Source of the DNA: an uncultured Candidatus Saccharibacteria bacterium
GTDB taxonomy: Bacteria > Patescibacteria > Saccharimonadia > Saccharimonadales > UBA6022
Assembly (NCBI GenBank): GCA_946886125.1
Contig: CAMPHY010000006.1
Span: 1-19,672, forward strand
DNA: 19,672 nucleotides
Direction: 5' to 3'
Below are positions 14,395-19,672 of this stretch, piece by piece. How positions within the stretch are numbered: position 1 is the first letter of the stretch; each line of letters begins with the position of its first letter. The notes under the pieces are model-generated. The model saw nothing but the letters and a program-made list of their open reading frames with translations, was not told the origin of the DNA and searched no databases. Both the position numbers and the translations under genes were made by a program.

Positions 14395-14423
14395 ATTGTA
14401 GCAGAGTTTTACACAGCTTTCAA
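14395..14423 (-). promoter_or_regulatory. rpsO promoter, near-leaderless
   Basis: Minus strand TTGAAA (14423-14418), 17-nt spacer, TACAAT (14400-14395) with TGC before it (extended -10). Only 9 nt separate the -10 from the rpsO ATG. Confidence 0.65.
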
Positions 14424-14458
14424 CACCTTTACCCAGGTGAATAAGTAGATATTTAAAA

Positions 14459-14467
14459 TGATATAAT
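14459..14467 (+). promoter_or_regulatory. Extended -10 promoter of the 98-residue ORF
   Basis: TGA followed by TATAAT (14462-14467), 58 nt before the ATG at 14526; no good -35 is visible. It is divergent from the rpsO promoter, about 40 bp away. Confidence 0.45.
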
Positions 14468-14525
14468 ATTTTCAGCTACTTATTACATTCGTAACCGGTA
14501 GAGCGACGAGCCGAAAGGTATCAAT

Positions 14526-14822
14526 ATGAGTACCCCAGCGAAAAATATGCGTTTTTGCAATCGACAGTTATGGCAAATTCGGACACGTAGTGTGTCGCCT
14601 CGAGTAACCCAGTTTGCCAGGGCCTGGGCGCTCGAAATGCAGCCAATACTGACGGCAGGTACGCCAATTGGCGACATTGCATGGCGTTGCGCCGAAAAAG
14701 TCGCCCTACCTTCACTGGTGGACTATGAGCTGCTCCACCAGGCAGTTTGTCAGCTCAATGAATGCTGGTACTGGGGTGAAGCGCTTTTTCGTTGGCATAA
14801 TACCCGTGCTGTTATCAGCTAA
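14526..14822 (+). CDS. Unrecognised 98-residue protein, Trp- and Arg-rich
   Basis: I do not recognise this protein. It has six tryptophans in 98 residues (QLWQIR, RAWALE, IAWRC, CWYWGE, FRWHN), four cysteines scattered through it, a basic N-terminal third and no obvious membrane segment. AAAGG lies 7 nt before the ATG, and an extended -10 and a terminator-like structure frame it, supporting a real gene. It is on the opposite strand to truB and rpsO, sitting between them. Its GC looks higher than that of its neighbours, so recent acquisition is possible. A 9-bp inverted repeat (14505-14513 and 14879-14887) flanks it. Confidence 0.55.
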   Translation: MSTPAKNMRFCNRQLWQIRTRSVSPRVTQFARAWALEMQPILTAGTPIGDIAWRCAEKVALPSLVDYELLHQAVCQLNECWYWGEALFRWHNTRAVIS

Positions 14823-14832
14823 GACATGTCGC

Positions 14833-14878
14833 TTCCGGCGAAAGTAACGGACGACATGTCCGCATGCTTTCGCCGGAA
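14833..14878 (+). terminator. Nested hairpin between the 98-residue ORF and truB
   Basis: A 12-bp perfect outer stem (14833-14844 with 14867-14878) encloses a smaller CGGAC-GACAT-GTCCG hairpin (14848-14862). A T-run (ATTTTT) begins about 10 nt later, so it is an imperfect terminator for the plus-strand ORF. It also lies just after the truB stop and may serve both convergent genes. The octamer GACATGTC occurs at 14823-14830 and again at 14853-14860. Confidence 0.5.
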
Positions 14879-14893
14879 CGGCTCGTCATTTTT

Positions 14894-15553
14894 CTAGTCT
14901 AATACACCCAGATCGCTTAAGGTTTGGGCGTTTTTTATATCCCACTGATCAATCGAAGTACGGCGAAGCTGCGTACAATAGGCACCCGTACCTAGTGCTA
15001 TTCCAATGTCAGCCGCCAGCGTACGAATATAGGTGCCGCTTGAGACATGCGTGCGAACTCTCAACTCGGGATAGATATACTCAACTACTTCAAGACTGTG
15101 CACAGTTACTTGTCGCTCTGGAATTTCTACTTCTTGCCCGCCGCGCGCTAATTTATATGCCCGCTGGCCGTTTATTTTAATCGCACTAAAAATTGGCGGA
15201 CGCTGCCAGATAGTTCCGGTAAATTGCTTGATAACCGCCTCGACAGCAGTACTGCTTGGCTGGCTTGTAGAAACTTCCGTTAAGTCGCCTTCTGGATCAC
15301 CGGTACTACTGGTTTGGCCAAGTTGAATCGTTGCTTCGTAAACTTTGTCGAGTTTTGAGTATTTCCCTGCCTGTTTGCACTCTTTGCCAATCACCAAAAT
15401 CATGAGTCCCGTTGCAAACGGATCGAGCGTGCCGGTATGCCCCACCTTTACCTTTTTGTCTGCCTGCTGACTCAACACACGTCGGACGCGCGCCACAACA
15501 CCAAAACTGGTCATATTGGCTGGTTTGTCGATTAAAAGAATTCCATCAGTCAT
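14894..15553 (-). CDS. truB: tRNA pseudouridine(55) synthase TruB
   Basis: A 219-residue TruB that makes pseudouridine 55 in the T-loop of tRNAs. It begins GILLIDKPANMTSFGVV; the catalytic Asp is D44 in GHTGTLDPFATGL; later motifs are RPPIFSAIKINGQRAYKLAR and SGTYIRTLAADIG. It is shorter than E. coli TruB (314 residues) because the C-terminal PUA-type region is missing, as in several reduced genomes. No Shine-Dalgarno precedes the ATG; an extended -10 (TGC-TATACT) ends 9 nt upstream. Confidence 0.95.
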   Translation of the reverse strand: MTDGILLIDKPANMTSFGVVARVRRVLSQQADKKVKVGHTGTLDPFATGLMILVIGKECKQAGKYSKLDKVYEATIQLGQTSSTGDPEGDLTEVSTSQPSSTAVEAVIKQFTGTIWQRPPIFSAIKINGQRAYKLARGGQEVEIPERQVTVHSLEVVEYIYPELRVRTHVSSGTYIRTLAADIGIALGTGAYCTQLRRTSIDQWDIKNAQTLSDLGVLD

Positions 15554-15562
15554 ATCTGTTTA

Positions 15563-15571
15563 AGTATAGCA
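15563..15571 (-). promoter_or_regulatory. truB promoter, near-leaderless
   Basis: On the minus strand TGC-TATACT (15571-15563), 9 nt before the truB ATG. The -35 is weak. Same extended -10 as the divergent PIG-L gene. Confidence 0.5.
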
Positions 15572-15696
15572 GTTTGCCTCAACTTTAAATGAGACCACTT
15601 CATATCATCACCCATCCACAATTAAAGCCCTGTCAGATGCCGAACCCCTTTTTAGACCTAGCGCGAAGTTGTTCGTAACTCGAAGTGATCGAACAT

Positions 15697-15705
15697 TGCT
15701 ATACT
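15697..15705 (+). promoter_or_regulatory. PIG-L gene promoter, leaderless
   Basis: TGC-TATACT (TATACT at 15700-15705) followed by 7 nt and then the ATG at 15713, so the start codon coincides with the expected transcription start. No good -35 is seen; the extended -10 may suffice. Confidence 0.5.
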
Positions 15706-15712
15706 AGGCTGT

Positions 15713-16390
15713 ATGAAAAAGATTATCTTTGGCATCTTTGCCCATCCCGACGACGAAGCGTTCGGCCCAAGCGGCACACTACTACTTGAGACCAAAGCCG
15801 GTACAGAGCTTCATCTCATTAGTCTCACCGCAGGAGAAAATGGCACTAACCCTGATGAATACCAGGACCTAGGTACTGTTCGTCTCAAAGAATGGCGCGC
15901 GGCCGGCAAGTTGATTGGCGCGACGAGCATGCACCACCTAGGCTACATAGATGGCCAGCTCAACAACCAAGCATTTCTGAAAATCGTAGAGCAAATCGAG
16001 GAATTGGTCCGCTCCTACGCACAAGAGAATGTCGAAATTGAATTCATGACAACAGATCTCAATGGCGTTACAGGGCATATCGATCATATCGTCGCTGCTC
16101 GTGCTGCGTGCTTTGTGTTTTACAAACTAAAACAAGCTGGCTTGCCAATGGTTCGTATCCGTCTTGCCTGTATGCCGTATAGCCACTTCCCTCAAGCAGA
16201 TATTAATTTTGTCTTTATGGAGCCAGGCCGGCAATATAGTGAAATTAATGAGACAATTGACGCGCGGTCGGTTGTCGATGAAGTTTATGCCATTATACGT
16301 GCTCACCATACACAGCGCGGTGACGGTGATATGCACATCGCCAGTCGTGGCGACGATGTTGCGATCAACCATTTTATTGTCCTCACATAA
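15713..16390 (+). CDS. PIG-L/LmbE-family deacetylase
   Basis: A 225-residue member of the PIG-L family, zinc-dependent N-deacetylases acting on GlcNAc-linked substrates (GlcNAc-PI, mycothiol and bacillithiol precursors, or other sugars). The zinc and catalytic motif A-H11-P-D13-D14-E is at the N-terminus and the second motif, G-H122-I-D-H125, follows at the expected distance. There is no signal peptide, so it is cytoplasmic. The substrate cannot be inferred: no thiol-biosynthesis or glycan gene is adjacent. It is a single-gene unit with its own promoter and a shared bidirectional terminator. Confidence 0.92.
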   Translation: MKKIIFGIFAHPDDEAFGPSGTLLLETKAGTELHLISLTAGENGTNPDEYQDLGTVRLKEWRAAGKLIGATSMHHLGYIDGQLNNQAFLKIVEQIEELVRSYAQENVEIEFMTTDLNGVTGHIDHIVAARAACFVFYKLKQAGLPMVRIRLACMPYSHFPQADINFVFMEPGRQYSEINETIDARSVVDEVYAIIRAHHTQRGDGDMHIASRGDDVAINHFIVLT

Positions 16391-16420
16391 GAAAACCGCT
16401 TCTGATATGAAGCGGTTTTC
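16391..16420. terminator. Bidirectional terminator between convergent genes
   Basis: A perfect 12-bp stem (16391-16402 with 16409-16420) and a 6-nt loop starting directly after the PIG-L gene stop and ending 2 nt before the stop of the minus-strand gene at 16423. A-run and T-run on both sides allow use in both directions. Confidence 0.8.
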
Positions 16421-16422
16421 TA

Positions 16423-18342
16423 TTATTGCTGACCTGGGATTTTGAATTGGCCAGGGTTGTTTTCGGCTGGCGGTGGTGTCTGTCCCGGAGCAGACGAGCC
16501 AAAGATATCACCGAGCTTCTCCGGTGGCAATGCCCCACTAGGTTGATCATTAAAGTTTTGATCTTGAGGTAGTGGAGGAAGCGGAGGTAGGGTAGAAAAA
16601 TCAGGCATTGGAGGCATACCGGCAGGCACCGATGGTGGCGTAACTGGTGTATCGTGGACTACATCGCCAAGGTTTTGTGCACCCGTATTTGCTTGCGGAT
16701 TACCAGCTGGCTCAAACGGTGCTGCATTCAGCGCTTGTTCAACAGCAGCTCGAGCTTCATCGTGAGAAGCACGGTTTTGCTGATCAATTTCAGCTAGTGT
16801 AGGTGCGGACCGTGCTGGCTCAGTTGCCTCGTACTGCAACTCTGGTTCTTGTGTCGATTGTGCTGGTGAAAGAGGTGCTACTGACGCAGCTCGCGCAGTG
16901 GCTGCCGCGTCACTACTTGGGTCGCGGAATGGATCGACCGTCGCAGGCTCATCATCCTTAGCCGTCGAGCCATTAATTGGCGACTGGAAGGTTGGCTGTG
17001 AATCACCCACATAATCACCGTTGTTATGAGTGAGGATAGTATGATTACGGCTGTCTGCCTCTTCTCTCCTCTTGTCGTCAGCCGCTTGCTCAGTTGTTGC
17101 GTTGAGCGTACCGCCTAATCGAGGTTCATCAGATGATTGATCATTCTGCTTGCGCCAATCATCACCGCTTACGGCACCGCGAAGAGCTTCTGGTGCAGGA
17201 AGCGAGACTTCATCAGTACTTGCTTGACTTGCCGACTCTTCCACGTCAGCACTCGCACTCGCAAGATCCTGCTGCAAGTCGGCGACTGACGGTACGTTTG
17301 TAGGGCTCGCCTGAGTCGTTTCAAGTTGAGCTGCAAGCTGCTCTTCCGCCGTTTTAGCAGCATCAGCCTGGTTATCTGCCGTGACACTACTAGCAACGTC
17401 CTCAACGCTTCCCTGTTTTTCGTGCGAAATAACGAGATCACCGTCATTTTTTTTCTTCTCGGCCGATTTCTTTTTTGTTTCACTCTTTTTATCTAGTTTC
17501 GTTGACTGACCTTCGGTCAAATCAGTCGTCCCGTCGGGAGACTGTGATTTCTGATTTTGCTCTGCGTCAGGACCAATCGCATGCGCCTCTTGAAGCTTTG
17601 CCGCAATTAACTGCTGATTAGCACCAGCTGCCATAAGTTGGGCAGCCATCGTCATCACACGTGAAGATGTACGACTATTACTAAAGCGATCAGTCGCCGC
17701 TACAATACCCGTGAGAAGCGCGGTTGCCACTTGCTCATCAAGTACTGGCTTTTCACTTTTAAGTGCTTCACTGAGACTCACGAGCATTTCACTCAAGCTA
17801 CTTGCATTGTCATCATGCCAATCAATACTACCTAAATCACTGGTATTTTCACCAGCACTAAGTGTAGCTACGGTTGCGTCATGCAAAATACGACCGTGCG
17901 CCGATAAGGCAGTATCAAGATGGTCGCGATCTTTGACGCCAAGTCCCAATACTAATTCAACGTTATAGTCACCCTGACTAAAATCAAGGTCTTCGCTAGA
18001 AATCGTCGTACGATACGGAGTAATAAATATTTTTACAACATCACCGTCCACTTTGTATCGCAAATGATCAGCCTTTTCTTTATCAAGTGCGATAATAAAG
18101 TCACGTAAACTATCGACAGTATTCTCAAAGGTTTTTTCTGGATCCAAAAAAGCCATAGCCGACGGCAATTCGCCACTCACTACAGCAGTCGCGTGCTTAT
18201 TGAGCTTATTAAGTAATACAGTCAGCCCAAGTGCAGCCGATAGTTGATCAACAGATGGATCATTACTGACGGTCACCAAAATATTAGTTGAATTTTTTAT
18301 GCGCTCAACGATTTGTTGCTTGGCGTTTGTAGCGTCGTTCAT
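16423..18342 (-). CDS. Degenerate DHH-phosphoesterase-like protein with long disordered tail
   Basis: A 639-residue protein. Residues 1 to about 255 have the layout of NrnA-type DHH phosphoesterases (oligoribonuclease or cyclic dinucleotide hydrolases): ILVTVSNDPSVDQLSAALGL (21-40) in place of motif I, VLGLGVKDRDHLDTAL, WHDDNASSLSEML as the segment after DHH, and ALLTGIVAATDRFSNSRTSS as the later conserved stretch. However the DHH triad aligns to Thr-Leu-Ser and the first Asp of motif I to Ser, so catalysis is doubtful. Residues 260-639 are low complexity: a Lys-rich patch (KKSETKKKSAEKKK), acidic Ala/Asp/Ser/Gln stretches and a Pro-rich end. Membrane segments are absent. It has its own promoter and is divergent from rpsT. 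Confidence 0.7.
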   Translation of the reverse strand: MNDATNAKQQIVERIKNSTNILVTVSNDPSVDQLSAALGLTVLLNKLNKHATAVVSGELPSAMAFLDPEKTFENTVDSLRDFIIALDKEKADHLRYKVDGDVVKIFITPYRTTISSEDLDFSQGDYNVELVLGLGVKDRDHLDTALSAHGRILHDATVATLSAGENTSDLGSIDWHDDNASSLSEMLVSLSEALKSEKPVLDEQVATALLTGIVAATDRFSNSRTSSRVMTMAAQLMAAGANQQLIAAKLQEAHAIGPDAEQNQKSQSPDGTTDLTEGQSTKLDKKSETKKKSAEKKKNDGDLVISHEKQGSVEDVASSVTADNQADAAKTAEEQLAAQLETTQASPTNVPSVADLQQDLASASADVEESASQASTDEVSLPAPEALRGAVSGDDWRKQNDQSSDEPRLGGTLNATTEQAADDKRREEADSRNHTILTHNNGDYVGDSQPTFQSPINGSTAKDDEPATVDPFRDPSSDAAATARAASVAPLSPAQSTQEPELQYEATEPARSAPTLAEIDQQNRASHDEARAAVEQALNAAPFEPAGNPQANTGAQNLGDVVHDTPVTPPSVPAGMPPMPDFSTLPPLPPLPQDQNFNDQPSGALPPEKLGDIFGSSAPGQTPPPAENNPGQFKIPGQQ

Positions 18343-18389
18343 GTTTGTTGGTTTTCCTAGTGTGTTTATCTACTAAAGAGTTTGCTGCC

Positions 18390-18419
18390 ACTATACCATA
18401 AGAAGTTTCATAGCGTCAA
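18390..18419 (-). promoter_or_regulatory. Promoter of the DHH-like gene
   Basis: Minus strand TTGACG (18419-18414), 18-nt spacer, TATAGT (18395-18390), about 48 nt before the ATG. AGGA is present 13 nt before the start. Confidence 0.55.
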
Positions 18420-18435
18420 CAAAGTCATACACTAC

Positions 18436-18464
18436 TTTACAATCACCACTTCTTCCCCTATAAT
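18436..18464 (+). promoter_or_regulatory. rpsT promoter
   Basis: TTTACA (18436-18441), 17-nt spacer, TATAAT (18459-18464), giving a leader of about 40 nt that contains AGAGG and AAAGGA before the ATG at 18511. This is the closest match to a consensus sigma-70 promoter in the window, as expected for a ribosomal protein gene. Confidence 0.7.
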
Positions 18465-18510
18465 AACGCCTTGATTGTATCAGTAACTTATAAGAGGTAA
18501 AGGAATTAGT

Positions 18511-18918
18511 ATGCCAATCATAAAATCAGCCATCAAACGAGCTAAACAGACAATCGTTCGTCGCGAACGCAACGTTGGTCTAAAACGTGATATCAAAGAA
18601 GCTACCAAAGCTTTCATGGCGAAGCCAACTAGCGAAACTCTTTCAAAAGCACACAGCACACTTGATACTGCTGTCAAGAAAAACCTTTTAAAGAAGAATA
18701 CTGTTGCTCGTCGCAAAGCACAGCTTGCTAAGGTTGCTAAAGATGCTGGCGTAAAGCTTGCTCCAGCTAAAAAAGCTACGACAGCTAAACCTGCTGCAAA
18801 AGCCGCTCCCAAGACAACAGCCGCCAAGCCTGCTGCAGCTAAGAAGCCTACTACAAAAACAACGGCCGCAAAAAAAGCACCAGCCAAGAAGCCGGCTGCT
18901 AAAAAAACGACGAAATAA
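18511..18918 (+). CDS. rpsT: 30S ribosomal protein S20 with Lys/Ala/Pro/Thr tail
   Basis: A 135-residue S20, which binds 16S rRNA early in small-subunit assembly. The S20 core covers residues 1 to about 83 (SAIKRAKQTIVRRERN, KRDIKEATKAF, KKNTVARRKAQLAK). Residues 84-135 consist only of Ala, Lys, Pro and Thr in short repeated units such as AAKKP and TAAKKAPAK, like the tails of histone H1 or AlgP-type proteins. Usual S20 length is 85-90. The tail is in frame without interruption and the strong terminator starts 14 nt after the stop, so the extension is genuine rather than a read-through artefact. Confidence 0.94.
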   Translation: MPIIKSAIKRAKQTIVRRERNVGLKRDIKEATKAFMAKPTSETLSKAHSTLDTAVKKNLLKKNTVARRKAQLAKVAKDAGVKLAPAKKATTAKPAAKAAPKTTAAKPAAAKKPTTKTTAAKKAPAKKPAAKKTTK

Positions 18919-18932
18919 TTATTTCGGTTTAG

Positions 18933-18970
18933 TACTAAAAACTCCACCCTACCAGGTGGAGTTTTTAGTA
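18933..18970 (+). terminator. Strong rho-independent terminator of rpsT
   Basis: A perfect 16-bp stem (18933-18948 with 18955-18970) and 6-nt loop with a TTTTT run in the descending arm. It ends 4 nt before the -35 of the next pilin promoter. Confidence 0.9.
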
Positions 18971-18974
18971 TAGC

Positions 18975-19003
18975 TTGTATTCGCCCAACCCTATAAGTAC
19001 AAT
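18975..19003 (+). promoter_or_regulatory. Promoter of the right-hand pilin, leaderless
   Basis: TTGTAT (18975-18980), 17-nt spacer, TACAAT (18998-19003), then 7 nt to the ATG at 19011. The geometry is identical to that of the promoter at 19611. Confidence 0.65.
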
Positions 19004-19010
19004 ATGCTAT

Positions 19011-19565
19011 ATGAATAAAAGCAGAAGCGGTTTCACTATTGTTGAACTTCTAATAGTCATAGTGGTGATTGGTATTTTGGCCGCTATTACAATCGTAGCT
19101 TTTAACGGAGTACAGAAGCGAGCTCGAGACAATACACGAAGTAGCGACATCGCGAGCTTACAAAAAGCGCTTGAATTATACCGTGTAGACCATGGTAAAT
19201 ATCCATCGTACACACCCATGGGGACTAATGCTCCAAGTGGCTTTACGGGCCGATTCGGTTCAAGCTACTCCTATAGCATAGCGACGGATGATAGCTGGAT
19301 TAAAAATTTAGAAACTAGTGGCGTTATATCCCAAGCGCCAGTTGATCCTATTAATGACACTTCTCACTACTACCTCTACTGGTCAAGTGGGGTAAACGGC
19401 TATGGCGCTTGTAAAGAGCCGTTCTACGTACTAGGGGTGTTTGGGTATGAAAATGGTCAAGTGCCAGCAAATTCACACTCTCTTAGTTGCACCGAAGGTA
19501 CAACTGTCGGAGAATGGGGCGAAACAAGCAGCCTTGCGATATTTTCAAATATTCAACGTCCATAA
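19011..19565 (+). CDS. Type IV prepilin-like protein (subfamily A, GspG-like)
   Basis: A 184-residue prepilin: leader MNKSRSG, conserved FTIVELLIV helix, then AFNGVQKRARDNTRSSDIASL and L-Y-R-V-D-H-G-K-Y-P, close to the pilins at 556 and 3784. The soluble domain is larger, with APVDPIND and two cysteines (GAC, LSC), and many Ser/Tyr/Gly. The ATG at 19011 is chosen because it gives a short basic leader and coincides with the expected transcription start; a TTG at 18975 is in frame but lies within the -35 box. It is transcribed away from rpsT, opposite to the left array. Confidence 0.9.
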   Translation: MNKSRSGFTIVELLIVIVVIGILAAITIVAFNGVQKRARDNTRSSDIASLQKALELYRVDHGKYPSYTPMGTNAPSGFTGRFGSSYSYSIATDDSWIKNLETSGVISQAPVDPINDTSHYYLYWSSGVNGYGACKEPFYVLGVFGYENGQVPANSHSLSCTEGTTVGEWGETSSLAIFSNIQRP

Positions 19566-19610
19566 CATATCCCAATCAAGCTACTCTTGCTAGTGTAAAG
19601 GCCTACTTGC

Positions 19611-19639
19611 TTGTAATCAGTCTACACGCTCGTTACAAT
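19611..19639 (+). promoter_or_regulatory. Promoter of the second right-hand pilin, leaderless
   Basis: TTGTAA (19611-19616), 17-nt spacer, TACAAT (19634-19639), then 7 nt to the ATG at 19647. Unlike the left array, this pilin has its own promoter although the preceding pilin is only 46 nt upstream. Confidence 0.65.
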
Positions 19640-19646
19640 ATGTCGT

Positions 19647-19672
19647 ATGCATAAAACCAAAAGCGGTTTCAC
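19647..19672 (+). CDS. Type IV prepilin-like protein, 5' end only (cut by window edge)
   Basis: ATG at 19647 followed by MHKTKSGFT, the leader and Gly-Phe-Thr processing site seen in all other pilins here, then the window ends. A well-formed promoter directly precedes it. Only eight complete codons are visible, so identification rests on the motif, the promoter match and position after another pilin. Confidence 0.75.

Noticed and set aside
18480..18947. A 155-codon minus-strand frame opposite rpsT that looks like a multi-TM protein
   Set aside because: Its hydrophobic Ala/Val/Phe stretches are simply the reverse complement of the Lys/Ala-rich S20 tail (AAA and GCT codons read as TTT and AGC).

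Overview
The window looks like a chromosomal segment of a small-genome Patescibacteria (CPR) bacterium, most likely Candidatus Saccharibacteria (TM7). This is inferred from the dense, near-identical type IV prepilin N-termini, the compact housekeeping genes, moderate GC and use of the standard bacterial code (TGA is a normal stop). No marker here proves the lineage.

Layout. (1) Bases 1-4747, minus strand: a run of nine complete prepilin-like genes plus the start of a tenth, packed with overlaps or short gaps and led by one promoter at 4758-4785. (2) 4798-12572, minus strand: ftsK, RNase J (rnj), a family-4-like uracil-DNA glycosylase, a small two-TM protein, a 38-residue ORF not previously obvious because of its size, and pnp. 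(3) 12787-15553: small accessory genes (3-TM protein, NUDIX hydrolase, ASCH-domain protein, an unrecognised 98-residue ORF) interspersed with rpsO and truB. (4) 15713-18918: a PIG-L/LmbE deacetylase, a large protein with a degenerate DHH-phosphoesterase-like domain and a long disordered tail, and rpsT with a lysine/alanine-rich tail. (5) 19011-19672, plus strand: one complete prepilin and the start of another. The two pilin sets therefore point outward from a housekeeping block of about 14 kb.

How it works together. truB, rpsO, pnp and rnj form an RNA modification, translation and decay neighbourhood, reminiscent of the widespread truB-(ribF)-rpsO-pnp order but interrupted by small genes. Pilins would be inserted in the membrane, processed at the Gly-Phe junction and assembled into pili or pseudopili by machinery that is not in this window (no PilB, PilC, PilD or PilT).

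Two expression modes are visible. Some genes have strong Shine-Dalgarno sequences (pnp, the 38-residue ORF, NUDIX, ASCH). Others (first gene of each pilin unit, rpsO, truB, PIG-L gene) have a -10 hexamer only 7-10 nt before the start codon and no Shine-Dalgarno, predicting leaderless mRNAs. There is no CRISPR array, tRNA, rRNA or insertion sequence that I can see, and no gene-free stretch longer than 300 bases.
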